A stretch of 64,000 nucleotides of DNA from Solea solea (Eukaryota; Chordata; Actinopteri; Pleuronectiformes; Soleidae). Shown piece after piece: positions 33,286 to 45,552 of this stretch. Each line of letters starts with the position of its first letter. Within the stretch, counting starts at the first letter, position 1. Position numbers and translations under genes: made by a program. The DNA lies in assembly GCF_958295425.1 (NCBI RefSeq), contig NC_081141.1, positions 27,591,865 through 27,655,864 on the forward strand, read 5' to 3'. The notes under the pieces are model-generated. The model was given only the letters and a program-made list of their open reading frames with translations, was not told the DNA's origin and did no database searches.

Positions 33286-34089
33286 TTTTACAGGAGGCAG
33301 ATTTTTTTTCTCAGCTTCTTAGCAAGAGAAACTAAGAAACTAGTAACTCTAAGTAAAGTAACATCTAGTTTCCTGGCTTTTAACAAATAGGATAACGTTT
33401 CGGAGCTTTTCAACAAAGCTAAGCTAGCTTTGTGGTAAGTAATGTGTAGCAGGTAGCTTCTCAATAACTACTGTACCAGCTAGTTACTTACCTTTTTAGC
33501 AACTAGGAGCTAGTTTCTTGGCCTCTCGTGAGCCATTAGCAGCTTGTTTATTGGTGAACTAGCAACTAGTTTCCTAGCTTTTAGCAAATAGGAGTAAGAT
33601 AATTTGTTCTCTCATCATCTCATTGAATGTCTCATTTTGTTTTAATGATTTCTTTGTTAAATGGAGCAAAGAAACTAGGAAATATTCACATTTAAGAAGC
33701 ATCACATTTAATTCTGCCTATAACTCCTTATATGGACATATGTTTATAGGTCACATCTTCATTCTTTACAAAATGCATTTTTTCGTCATCTTATGTGTTA
33801 ATATCGTCTCAATATTTAGTTGTTTTTTTTTTTTAAATGTAAGAGGTGATAATTGTGCATAAGTCAAATAATAGGCAAAATATTAAAAAAAAAAAAAAAA
33901 ACGAGCCAAGTTTAATTTGAAATGTGACATATTTTTAAATTTCACAGACTCAATCAGATGTTTTTAAAAAATTCATTACTTTTTGCTCCGGTGTGTTTGT
34001 ATAGTTGGTGAAAATGGAAAAAAGATTTCATCAGATTGCCTATAAAAAAAGGATGTAAGAACCTATATTGTACATTCTTATAGCCTTAT
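33286..34089. other. Noncoding; CTAG/AGCT-rich stretch with partial duplication
   Basis: 33330-33600 is dense in CTAGTTTC and AGCTAG words. CTAGTTTCCTGGCTTTTAAC plus AAATAGGA (33366-33393) recurs as CTAGTTTCCTAGCTTTTAGC plus AAATAGGA near 33566-33593, suggesting a decayed duplication with about 200 bp spacing. An A17 run is at 33885-33901. Confidence 0.6.
33885..33901 (+). repeat. A17 homopolymer
   Basis: Seventeen consecutive A residues. Confidence 0.95.
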
Positions 34090-34320
34090 AGCCTGTGAAC
34101 TTTTGCACCTGGTGAATATTTCACTGTTACTCACTTCTGCCCAGCTGTACTGCTCTTTCTGTAGTGCTCTTTTCATCTTTTTAAAAAAACATTTATATAC
34201 TGTGTATATTAAAATTTTGTATGCTTGTTATGCACCAATGACACCAGAACAAATTCCTTGTATGCGCAAATCGTACTTGGCAATAAAGCTCTTCTGATTC
34301 TGATTCTGATTCTGATTCTT
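34090..34320 (+). mobile_element. LINE 3' end with TTCTGA tail
   Basis: GAACAAATTCCTTGTATGCG, then GTACTTGGCAATAAAGCTCT, then (TTCTGA)n at 34292-34320. This terminus is typical of fish LINEs of the L2/CR1 kind. The upstream TTTTGCACCTGG...TTTTGTATGCTTGTTATGCACC segment fits the 3' UTR. No reverse transcriptase remains. Confidence 0.75.
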
Positions 34321-34374
34321 GTGCAATTATAGAAGTTTAGCCTAGAAGTTTAATAAAAGAAGGACAATTCATTC

Positions 34375-34407
<33 letters not shown>
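34375..34407. repeat. (ATT)n microsatellite
   Basis: Eleven uninterrupted ATT units. Confidence 0.95.
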
Positions 34408-35617
34408 GTGGTCCATTATTCTGCTCTCCTTGATCAGCATCAACACACAGAGAGACTGATGCACGTCAACGTCTAAAACGCAGCTTCCCTTTTCACACTG
34501 AATATGTATGAACACAAATAAGAACTCTCAGCATGAGTGCACAGGCACAAAAGGCGTTTGATTGAAGGCAGGAAGCGCATCACCAGAAATGTGACACTTT
34601 TTGGATGATGTGCAGAAAATGAGCCCCAAACTACACAAGCGGTTTGATGGGGAAAATATTTCTCCCCCGTGTGTGAAAAATTATGTTCATCAGTTCATCT
34701 CTTTTTTTGAAATGTCACATGAAAAAAAGATGGCAGCCAAGTTTTGACTCAACATGTTTCACTTACATGTAATATTCTTTTATAAAAGCAATGATGTTGG
34801 AAAAAAAGAAATAAAAAAGAGCCATGATGTTCATGAAAACATTCCCCGAGGACAAAGATGCTGTTGTTGATAGCAGCTGCAGTGGGGAGGCAAACTAGAA
34901 AAACAAGCGCACCCTCAGGACTGGGATTTAATTTATAACTTTGTTTTTGAAGGGGGGGGGGAAAAAAAATACACGTTATGAATGTGCAAAGGTAATGCAA
35001 TTTTAGCAGGCATATTTCTGTAGTATAAAAATCTAATTTCCAGAGGTAGTTTTGAGCTCCTTTTATTGCACGCAGATCAATAAAAAAAAAAAGGTGCCGT
35101 TGCAGCTCCAGCGGTGCGAGGCCTGCCACTGTTTACTGGGACACGGGGGGAGCTATTCACAAATATTAGGTATGAACAGCGTTTATGTCATGAATATAGA
35201 GCAGGACCTTCAGGCTGGCCGTTTAATAATGGGGAGGAAAGTGGGAATGAGGGACCTTGGGAAAGCAGTTGAGTGTTTGCGAGACCACAAAACATCATTT
35301 TGCTTCGCACTGCCTGCTCAGAGAAGGTGACCGTCCCACGCACAGATATTATCATCCTGATATTCTCACCGTACGTCCAAATATGACTCTGGAAATGACC
35401 CATATGTGTGTGTGGGCTTTTTATGGACCTTTTTTTTTTTTTTTTTTTTTAAAGTACAGTGAGAAGCCAGGAGGTTGTTGTTATTGATTAAACATTCCAT
35501 ATTGATCAAGTATAATGTATATCATCATCACTTGAAGTCGATACAGAGATTCATCCAAACTATTATTTATGGAAGCCCAAAGGTGAAACTTAACCTTGAT
35601 AATAAAAATATCCTCAA
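34408..35617. other. Noncoding stretch, no gene seen
   Basis: G10 followed by A8 at 34952-34969 and T21 at 35430-35450. The minus frame 34749-35129 (126 codons) is low-complexity Phe/Leu-rich and matches nothing. No repeats otherwise. Confidence 0.6.
35430..35450 (+). repeat. T21 homopolymer
   Basis: Twenty-one consecutive T residues. It could be the poly-A end of a minus-strand retro-insertion, but no element body was recognised next to it. Confidence 0.95.
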
Positions 35618-35930
35618 AGTCGAAATTATGAGATAAAAAGTCATATTTATGAGATAAAGTCATAATTATGAGATTAAAATGTCATAATTATGAGATAAAA
35701 AGTCATAATTATGAGATAAAAAGTCATAATTATGAGATAAAAGTCATAATTATAAGATAAAAAGTCATAATATGAGATAAAAAGTCATAATTATAAGATA
35801 AAAAGTCATAATTATGAGATAAAAAGTCATAATTATAAGATAAAAAGTCATAATATGAGATAAAAAGTCATAATTATAAGATAAAAAGTCATAATTATGA
35901 GATAAAAAGTCATAATTATGAGATAAAAAG
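35618..35930. repeat. 21-bp AT-rich minisatellite, about 15-16 copies
   Basis: Unit AGTCATAATTATGAGATAAA plus A. Unit starts fall at 35618, 35639, 35658, about 35680, then every 20-21 bp from 35701 to 35908. Variation is mainly ATTATGAG versus ATTATAAG and single-base length changes in the A run. Copies with G and with A at that position alternate between 35763 and 35887, hinting at amplification of a 41-42 bp dimer. ATAATTAT within each unit is self-complementary. Confidence 0.95.
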
Positions 35931-38596
35931 AGTTGGAGTTTTACCTCTTTTTTTCATGGTGAAAATGGGCTTCCAAAATTGTGTCCGTTAATCCCTCACA
36001 CTACAGGATAATTTGGCTAGATAATCTGTCAAACTCTGACCAGTTATCCTCTAGTGTGGGTCAAGCTTTATCCAAACACAGCACTGCACACACTGGTGCC
36101 TTAAGTAAGTCATGTGCCGCGTTTGAAGCCTGTCAATCAAACCGTACCACTACCACTGAGACACACCAAACCAAAGAGAGAGTTTCAGAGGTGGAGAAAT
36201 CGTCTGTCAAAGACGTGACAGAAGCTCAGAACAGTGAGCCTTGATTCCCACACACGAGGCTTTTAACGACCTGCAGATAAACTCGACAATCAACTCTTTT
36301 TGAAAGTGATCTACTGCGACTGCTGCTGATTTAATAGCACAGGAACAGAAAAATGACCAAGTTCTAACTGAGGTATTATCCTGCCAACGCTTTTAGCTTT
36401 TAAAAGCCCAGCACTGAGCCCTTGGAATAAATATGTATATTCATTTTTTTTTTTGTAAAAAATAATATATGTAACACTTTGCAATGAATAATGCAAAAGA
36501 GCAAAATGCACTTCTGTGCCTTTTTTTTTTTTTTTTTCCCCTGCCACTTAATTCAATTCTAGCTCACAAAGCTAACTCTGCATTGTTTGTCTTTATCACC
36601 GTCTCCTGAAAGAAGGCAATAATAAATAATTATGGTCTGTTTTCTGGGTAAAACAACATTAGAAAAAAACTATAGAAGCATTTAACTGAATTCCCCCGAT
36701 AATTTGCATAATCCATTTGACACCATCCGAGTTTTTTTTTTTACCTCATCTCACAACCTGCAATACTGATGAACCCATAAGACATCTATTAAAGCACGTA
36801 TTAAATCAAGTAGTTGTTAAGCAAATCAGTGCTTTTCCGTGTCGCAGAGGGAAAAAGAGGAGGTCACGGGAAAGTAGTGAGGCTCCGCGTCTCCGGAGAG
36901 CCGACGCCAACGATATGCTAATGCTGCCTTCACATGTCTGTCAGCCGCTGCACCGGCGTACCTTTGCCGAGAAACTAATCTGAGCTTTATTGGTCTGCCA
37001 GAAGGAATTTATACATTACTATTAGATTACTGGACTTGGCAGCTGTACAGTGCGTAGAACTAATGTACTCTGTCACAGATTGTGTGCATAATGAACTTCC
37101 AAAGGGGGAGAAGTGTAGCCAAGGCAAGTCCAGGGAAGAGATGCAGGTGTTGTAACATAGACCCATCAGAGGCCTGGGGGTTGGGGGGTTTGGGGGGAGG
37201 GCTCTCCTCAACATGAAGGGGGAAAATAGCATGTGCCCTGAGGGCGCGCTGCGGTGACAAGTCCATCTTTAAAAGCAATATGCCTACGCAGCGTTCCACG
37301 CTGGAGTAAGTGGAACCTGCCACGGACTCAGACAAATTGTTTCTTATCAACAGTCATCGAAACGGAGAGAGACTCTAAGTGTGGATACAAGCAGTGGAGT
37401 CATTTTCAATATAGGGTTAGGAGTTTCATTTTTTACGGACGTGCACACATACACTGTAGGTGGCGCTCAAACACCTGCTCTTTTTTCCTCTGATTAGACG
37501 TAACAACCACCTTTTGATTGTTGCTACAGGCAGTTGTGTAAACATTAGCTAACATGACTTGATTGTGTGTTTTCAGTTTCTTCTGCTTCCTCTAAATGTT
37601 ACATCGAAACAAAAATAAAATCAAATGTTGATTTCTTGTTCAAACTGTGTATTTACTTTACCAAACTTTGAAGGTCCCCCATTTTTCCTTTCACCCCAAC
37701 CTACCGAGGCAGATGCTACACATCTCACAAGATTTCTGTCTTAAATTTGAGGGTTTTCTCTCATTGTGTAAACTGTTGGGTTTCTCTTCCGTCTATACTA
37801 TTGTAAGGTTTCTGTCTTACTATATCATGTGCCTTGTGATTTGACACGATACGTTGATTTGATTGCTAGAAAGGCAGTCAACTGTTGGAGTTCCATCTAC
37901 AGATTGTTAAAATCTAACAATTTTGAGTTTCGTGTCCGACTCTAGAAGACTTGTTCCTCGCCTAGGTTTCTTCAGAGAGTAGGAAGTTGTTGCTGGTGAT
38001 ACTTTGATGGTTTCCTAAAGACAGCGACGTAATAAAGCAGTGGGAGATTGTACTACAGAGAGGACGACTTTGGAAGAACAAGTCAGAATCAGAGACGGAG
38101 CAGTTCCTCCTGTGTTCACCTTCTCCAGCTCATCTCCAAAGGGTCATTATCACACTATACTAAAAATGTATTTATTTCCCTTATGAACTTGAAGTAATCA
38201 AAGTGAAGCATTTCTCTTTATCTCACATAAAATAATTTAATATACAATAATTTAATATAAAAACAATTCATCATAATCTCCTGAATGTAAACGAGTGTTT
38301 TAATCGTTTGTGGGGTTTGTTTTTGGTGTTTTTCCTAGAAAATGTCGACCTGTATTGGTTTACGGTGAGGACTTGCCTCTCACAATATATTGTATTGATA
38401 TGTCCATCTCACTCTATCCCTCATGTACAGTAGTACAGTTTCTACCGGTACATTGTCGCCCAACAGAGACGACAGTTCTTTTAACCATTATAGCTTCTTC
38501 TCCTACCGATATGAACGACACATTAGAAAAGTCTAAAACACAAAGACAATGTTAAACAACCTGTTTTATATTCTACATTGATGCACTGAATCCAGA
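35931..38596. other. Noncoding stretch, no gene seen
   Basis: T17 at 36521-36537. The stretch 36700-37010 is repeat-free and moderately GC-rich near 36860-36960. 37160-37260 is G-rich (GGGGGTTGGGGGGTTTGGGG). No frame resembles a known protein. A GTAGGTGGCGCTC at 37457-37469 is a poor CTCF-like match and is not annotated. Confidence 0.6.
36521..36537 (+). repeat. T17 homopolymer
   Basis: Seventeen consecutive T residues followed by CCCC. Confidence 0.95.
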
Positions 38597-38861
38597 AACA
38601 CACACACACACAGAGGTCTGAAACCAAACCTCTGCCCTTGGTTACAAGCCTGCAGAGAATTTAGTCTCTCCTCCGTTTTTAAATACCTCTGTGGTGTGTC
38701 CAATTTTTTTTTTTCTCCACTCATGCCGACACACACATCCTCAGACAGCCAGACCTGATTACGAGGCCACCCTGAGGACATCAGCGGCATAAACACACTT
38801 TCATAGGCATAACAACAATGGGAGAGACTTAGAAAATTACAATACACACACACACACACAG
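38597..38861. repeat. Two short (CA)n tracts
   Basis: CA runs at 38597-38612 and 38844-38861, with unique sequence between them. Confidence 0.9.
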
Positions 38862-41800
38862 AGTGCACATCCTTCTGTGAGGGCACTGGGGGGAAAAGGA
38901 AGGATGTGGAGCATTACCATAGCTTGAGAAGCGGGCTGACTGCCCAGAGAAGTAGTCAGCATGTTGTATCAGCAAGGCTGTTCAATGAATCACACGATGT
39001 GCAGCCGCTGAGGTGATAAATACACAAGCATGAGGTCTAACATACAAGATAGGAGTCATTGTTGGTCGAGCCCGGCCTGTATTTCATAGCCTGGGCAACC
39101 CCGATGATGGATGGTCCAGTGCTTGGTAATATTTCTTCCACAATCTGGGTTCAGACAATATGTTGAAAGTGCACAGTAGAGTCCACTGTGGAGGTAAAAT
39201 AGCAGGACAGCCACGAGCAGCCGTAAAGCTACAAAGAGCTCCAGTCTACAGGTGTAGCCTGATTATTAGAGGAATGTCATTATTCATGAATCACATGAAA
39301 GGTGCTGAAATGGCTTCGCCTGCTCTCAAAGTATATAAGAATATCAATCTGGCCGTTCTGTTCGCCATTCTCCTTTGACTGACGTCTGAAATTACACTGG
39401 AAACCAAAATGAGATTTTTTTTTTTTCCTTTATTGTGTGTGTGTGTGTATGATTTATTTGATCTTTTTTTTTGTTGAGGTAACAGGTAAGACGGTTATAA
39501 TTTCAGGCGGCAAACTCAGCCAAGGTCCAAAATGTAAAGTGTATTTGTGTGCGCACAAGTTTTGATGAGAAAATGAAAAGTCCTCGGACAGTTTCATCCT
39601 TCAGACCTACACAGTCGAGGTCTTTGAAGGTCAAAACTGAAGTCAGGTCCTGATTAACGTGTTGAACATTATGTGAGTGTGATTAAGCAAACAGCCTTGA
39701 TATGAAGGATGTGGATATGTGGGACTGACTGTCTTTGAGATTATTTATCGCATTAAACAAAAGTTCTTAAAAATGTATGTGTAATATGTCTATAGCAACG
39801 AGAAGTAGTCACTACACCATGAAATCAAGTTATATCCTCAGCCTTAAATCAGTGTCAAAGGTGCACTGTAGTTGTGTTAGCAGCAGCAGAAATGCTAACT
39901 TAGCTAAATCATAGCACAGCTATTTCTTAGCGTCGAAGACACGTAATACCAGTCACTTCATTATCATTAAATGATCAAATATATACTTTCAAATATTTGA
40001 AAGCTTCAAACTTCACCATCATGGTTGAAGTTAAACTCCAACCGTATATGTTAGCTTAGCTAAATATGAGGCTGACATCTGCAGCTGCTTTTTTATAAAG
40101 GACATGCTAGCTAGCATTTTCTGATTCCAACAGCTCTTAAAGAATGATGCTAATAGTATCAGCAGTAAGTTGCTACACAGTGTAATCAAAGCAAGCATTT
40201 AGCCTTCTATCACTGTTAGCTTAGCTAGACATTAGCTTTATTGTGAGACTAAGTTTTCTCAATGTAGCTTTGCTAAAGGAGCAAAGTAGTGAAATAATCT
40301 GAGCTACATCTTGTTTATCAAGTGCGTCTGTTAAATGTTAGCTCGGCTAACTGTTTAGCAAAATACTTGTATTTTCACTAAATTTATCAATGAGAGTCCA
40401 AACTTCTGCCATGATGACAGTTATTGTTATTGTTCAAACGGCTCGAGCGTCGTCTGATTCTCAACTGTTCCAAACCGTAATGAGCAGGAATAAATATTGA
40501 TAGCACTATAATTTGTCCAGATATTGATACTTGGGTGATGATAACTGGTATTACATTGATCGCAGACCCTCATTGATCACCACTCATCTCTACATTGTAT
40601 TGGCTCCAGCTCCAAGACTCTCAAAGGTTAAGTGGCATCGATAAACGGATCCTGTTGTATTATATGTTTTAATTAACATTACTTGTAGAGCTTAGCTGTG
40701 AAATCAGAGCTGATCTGGTCCGTGTCAAACTGATTTACCCACAGAGCTTCTTGGTTTCATGTGTCTCAGTGCAACATAATAGACTTGTCTGGTTTAACAG
40801 CTGAGAGAGAGAACATCCATGTCCAAACTCTGTACGGGCCCGAATATCTGGAGCTGTCAAAGAATCTGGAGACATGTGGAGAGAAGAGCTCAGAGAGCAA
40901 AGTGATAGATGCTTAAAAGAAAAGGATAAAAGCAGCAACAGAACCAGAGGCGATGTGTTGACACCTCGTCCAATTATCATCCTTTTTTGAACAACAGCTG
41001 ACAGCTCCGACCTAGTCACTTGACAAGGCTGCTCTGCCACACAAACACGACATCTGAACACCCACACGAGAAAATGACACTTCCACAGGCAGCCTCCATC
41101 ACCCACCACACAAAAAATACATGAAATGAAGCACAGAACCATTGGCGCTTCCCGTCAGTGTCACTAAAACTCACCTGCCTCTACGTTCCTGTGTCAGGCT
41201 GAACGAGCGAGACTCCGGGAGACGGAGGCAGACATCACTCCTGGCAGAACACCTTGTATTTTCCCCGCTGTCCATTTATACTAGGCATTTCTCTCTTATT
41301 GTGTTCCTCTCCGGCTGTCTCCTCTTTCATACTGCCTCCAAAGAAATAAATCACAACCTCCAGAAGGGCTCTTCCATATAGAGGGAAAAAGAATCAAAGT
41401 GGAGATCTGAGGAACTTTCCTGTCCTGCTGCTAAGATACTACAACCATGAAGTTACAAGGTTTCAAACCAAAAAAAATAATAGGGGCGAGCACTTAAAAC
41501 TTATGAACTCCTCACAAAAAAACTAGAAAGATAAAAAGGTATCCAACATACAGTGGCAAACACACAAAACCACAGAGTGTGTTCATCCAGTTCTCAGTAA
41601 TCCTTGATGACACCAAGTAAGATGATACATGTAAAACATGTATTAATAAGTCTTAAAACAACACTATATCGCCGATTTTAAACATGCATTATTTCAAGTG
41701 TAAGGCCATATGCCTGGACGGGTTGGGGTAGAAGAGAGGAGAGAAATATTGCGTTAGTGAAGAAGAATGGAAAAAAAACAGGTGTATTTCAAGGATAAAT

Positions 41801-42861
41801 AATAGTAATAACAATTATCAACAATTCGCCTCTTGCCCCAACAACATCTGTGAAGGACAAGCCGCAAACTTGTGTTTTCGCGATGGGTTTTGGGGTTTTC
41901 CGTCTGTTGCTCCACCCACAATTACCATCACCACCTCCTCCTCCTCCCAATAACGCCACTCTCACAGCACTGAAACACAGTCGCCCCAAAGAGTCGGAAA
42001 AAGGCGACAAGGTCATTGAAAGTGCTTGAATTTTGTGCAAGAAAAAAGTTCATATTTAGATCAATGTCTCCATTGTTTGTGACGACGCCACCTGCTGTTT
42101 CATGCCCCGCATTGCTCGATGTACGTAGGCGAGGCCGACGCAGGACAAACGTGGTAGAGTCCTCACTACTGTCCACTGTCTCTCTACATACCATTTGATT
42201 CTCGTCTCGTCTCATTGTGAGATGATTATCACTTTCACTCTCAGTCTCCGCCTGATGCTAAAATGAACCCCACAGATTTAATGGATATAAAAATAAAACA
42301 GTGAGACAGTTATGTATGTGTTTGTGTTTGTGCGTGAACACAATGTAACACTGTGTATAAATACAGCATCTTATTTCCTCAAACTTTTTGGACTTGTCGG
42401 TGGTGTTGCAATGCTGTATCTGTTTTTTAAAAGCTAAAAGGTCACTATGGTACATATTTTACATGTTGTATATCACCTTAAATGTCATGTTTCCTTTTTC
42501 GCTCGCATTACAGGAGAAAACAAATGATACGGTGTATATGTATTTACACTGATTTCTGCATTTAAACCTTTTATATCAATGTGCTACATTCAAATGTGGG
42601 CGTGAGCATGTGGTGTTTGTTTTTTTTTAACGGCTGGAAGCGAATAAAAATGTAAAGGAATATGAATATGCAACTGCAACTAAAGAAGGACCTTCACAGC
42701 TTCTCGTGTCATTGATATTATTGCTAAAGTGCCAGATGCCTTTTTCTTTTTTCTTTTTTAGGTAATGCATTAAAAAAAGACCTGCGGCGAGAATTATTCT
42801 GCACTTTCACTGACAATGACGAAATGCAACATCTGCAGCAGTGTTTGCTGAGATGTTATCA

Positions 42862-42864
<3 letters not shown>
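38862..42864. other. Noncoding stretch, no gene seen
   Basis: About 4 kb. T12 at 39415-39426 and (GT)7 at 39436-39449. 40040-40345 contains repeated GTTAGCTTAGCTA-type words, common in fish noncoding DNA. The minus frame 40735-41142 (135 codons) is Leu/Ser/Cys-rich with no motif. A GGAGGAGGTGGTGATGG purine tract lies on the minus strand at 41928-41945. Confidence 0.6.

Positions 42865-42910
<46 letters not shown>
42865..42910. repeat. (GT)23 microsatellite
   Basis: Twenty-three perfect GT units, the longest pure dinucleotide repeat in the window. Confidence 0.97.
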
Positions 42911-42911
<1 letters not shown>

Positions 42912-44096
42912 TGGGAGCCATGTTTGACTTGGGCAGAGCAGCCACTGATACATGAAGCCCCAGGAAGTAATTGTCTCTGAAGACATTCACTCCTTCGACT
43001 CCTCTCTCTTATCCCCACAACTCGACACTGTTTTCTCGCCCAACTTTCGACCTTCGCTGACGCCGACTACACGACTGATTGATCATGAAATCAACAACAA
43101 AATCAACTGTTGATTTAAGACCTGGGCCACGCTGTATTCATTGCTCTTGCTTTTCAAAGTGAGCTGCACGTGGTTAACCGCAGACAACACCTTTGCACAC
43201 TTTGCATTACCACAATCACGCATCGGAAAAACTGTTTCTGAAAGCTGCAAAGTTGCACGTCAAAGCCAGCGTGTGGTTATTACGGTAATTTCAGTTGGAA
43301 AACCGCCTGCACATACAGTAGTTTCCATTTGTTTGGCCTATTTTTGGACAATTTTTATTCAAACTTCAAATTTAACATGCAAATCTGGTGTTCATGTACA
43401 ACTACAGTGTTTTTATTAAATAAAACTCTTGGTTTTTCTTCATTTTAAATTGTTAATCCTTAGAAAACGGAGCATTTTTTCCATCACTACGTTTAAACGC
43501 ACAGTATATACAGAGGCGATATAGAATAATGTGCAACACAGAGTGTCTTATGTCCTTTTTTTCAGCACAACCGAGGCCATCTGATGAAAAATAATAATAA
43601 TTCACCAACTATATAAACACACCTGAGGAAAAAGTACTCAAAATGTTTAAAATCGGATTGAATTAGAGAAATCTGGAAATACAGTCACCGTTCAAAGTTC
43701 ACTTGGCTCATTTTAATGAACACTTCTTCTATACTTTATATCATGAAAAGCACGTAAGAAAACGAAAATAAACACATTTTTTTAAAGCCTGAACGTGACC
43801 TATAAACACACAGCCCCAGGATGTCCATATAAGGAGTTGTGTATGTTCCAAGAAATAAATAACTGCCAGATATTGAAAGTTATTCTAGAAAAATGGGCAA
43901 AAGCACTTAGTTACAGGATCATTTTATGGTTAAAATGAGGGGGAAGGTTTAAAAGGGTTAAAACAGTTACATAGAAAGTGAAAATAATATTCTTTCTATG
44001 ATTGGTACTTAGTAGAGTCTTCACAATGATATTATCTACAGCCATTTTTAAAGGCAAAAGCAATTAAACATGGCAGTATAGTTCTACAGAAGACCG
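42911..44096. other. Noncoding stretch, no gene seen
   Basis: Unique AT-rich sequence without recognisable features. Confidence 0.6.
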
Positions 44097-44345
44097 AGAT
44101 AAAAGGAGAGTTTATTAATCCCTGAAGGGCAATTAAGTTTCTGCAGTCCAGCGACCACATCTACACATTACTATACAATTTAATTTCTGAGTGTTGGGGG
44201 GTGGGGAATATGTGTATATGGGAATAATAAAGATACCACACACACACACACAGGTGATGAAGACAGCCACAAAGATGATGTTAAAGAATAAAAAAAACAA
44301 GTGATAATCCTGATTTATTTGAATAAATACATTTTGCATTTAAGA
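44097..44345 (-). mobile_element. LINE 3' end, minus strand
   Basis: TTTATTAATCCCTGAAGGGC plus AATTAAG at 44111-44137 is the reverse complement of the usual LINE terminus (AATTTCCCTTCAGGGATTAATAAA). The 3' UTR would run rightward from there, through a (CA)n tract at 44237-44252, to about 44345. No coding part. Confidence 0.6.
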
Positions 44346-44476
44346 AGCTGTAAAACCAGGAAAACAGTTTATTCATAACTTGATTATTAACTGATTAATA
44401 CTTTTTATTAAATACTTTTTATTCTTGAATTTCCTTTGGGATCAATAAAGTATCTATCTATCTATCTATCTATCTA
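44346..44476 (+). mobile_element. LINE 3' end with (TATC)n tail, plus strand
   Basis: TTGAATTTCCTTTGGGATCA plus ATAAAG (44426-44451), then six TATC units to 44475. A classic fish LINE terminus in the opposite orientation to the element at 44097-44345. Confidence 0.75.
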
Positions 44477-45399
44477 AAACACTTTCCCTGATATCAGCTT
44501 CTTACTAAATGTAAATATTGTTCATTTTCTTTGCTCCATGACAACATTAAACTGAATATCTTTGGTTTATGGACAAACTATTCAATGTTGTCATCATTTT
44601 GGACTTTTTTTCCCGCTATTTTCTGACATTTTACCGACCATTTTGGTTTTTTATACATTATTTTGCCATAAGCTCTATGACAGAAACTGACATGATTGAG
44701 ATTCCACGCAGCACTAAAGTGAAAACCAAATGTTGTTGCCTTCCAAATGAATCTCATGTTATGGAATATATTATTTTTTGGACTCTTGAGGGAAAAACCT
44801 CGACTGCTTTTATTTAATCATCGTCGCCGTTTCCATTTCTTCAGGAGATTTTAAGCCATAAAAAAAAACACACCCTGCTCTTGTGCTCCACAGCCACATA
44901 AGAGCATTTATGAATAAGCTGTGTGTGTGTGTGTGTGTGTGGAGTTTCCCGCTGTTTCCTGTTTGCGGCGTGCAAAGCCTCGGCGCTAGCGCTTCACAGA
45001 CGCGGCCTCGCTCTTCCTCGCTGAAGCTGCTCAGGCTTTTTCAGGAAGTCATTAAAAAACGAGACGTTCTCTCCCGGAACTTTGCTGCGCTGCTTCTCCT
45101 CATATGTTGCAGAAGATAAGCCGCTCAAACGGCAAAAGCCTATTTTTCTACCTCTCAAGGCTGAGGATGAGGAGGAGGAGGAGGGTGTGATTGGTGGAGA
45201 ACAACACCCTCCTTTCATTCTTTAAAGCTTCCCGTCAAGTGCAATATATCAAAAGAACGCAAGGGCAAAGAATGATCTTCATTCAATAACGACACATTCA
45301 TCTTTATAACTTTTATTTTTTATTATTATGAGATTCTATTTATGGGCCTTTAAGAGCTTGAGGGGCGTGTCCTAATCTCACTTTCATACTGTATAAATT
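44477..45399. other. Noncoding stretch with (GT)10
   Basis: (GT)10 at 44921-44940. 44940-45110 is GC-rich compared with its surroundings, but the frames there (44883-45119 plus, 44994-45218 minus) match nothing. (GGA)n at 45165-45184. Confidence 0.6.
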
Positions 45400-45552
45400 G
45401 TGCTTGTTTTAACATTATTTATCTTATATGTTGCCTTCATTATGATCCCGATACTTATGTCTACCCATATTTAAATTTGATTACATTTTGCTGCTGTGTC
45501 AATTTGAATTTCCACTGTTTGGATAAATAAAACTACATCTTCTGCTTTTTCA
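45400..45552 (+). mobile_element. Probable LINE 3' end
   Basis: TTTGCTGCTGTGTCAATTTG, then AATTTCCACTGTTTGGATAA and ATAAAACTACATCTTCTGC resemble the GCTGCTGT...GAATTTCCCC.CTG.GGA.AAATAAA...ACATCTTATC terminus of fish LINEs. The left boundary is unknown. Confidence 0.55.

Noticed and set aside
35618..35930. CRISPR-like regular spacing
   Set aside because: There are no unique spacers between units and the whole unit repeats. It is an AT-rich minisatellite in a eukaryotic sequence.
37457..37469. Further CTCF-like site (GTAGGTGGCGCTC)
   Set aside because: Matches only the GGTGGCGC half of the motif; too weak to annotate.
40735..41142. 135-codon minus-strand open frame
   Set aside because: Leu/Ser/Cys-rich with no recognisable motif. 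Length is within chance expectation for a window of this size.
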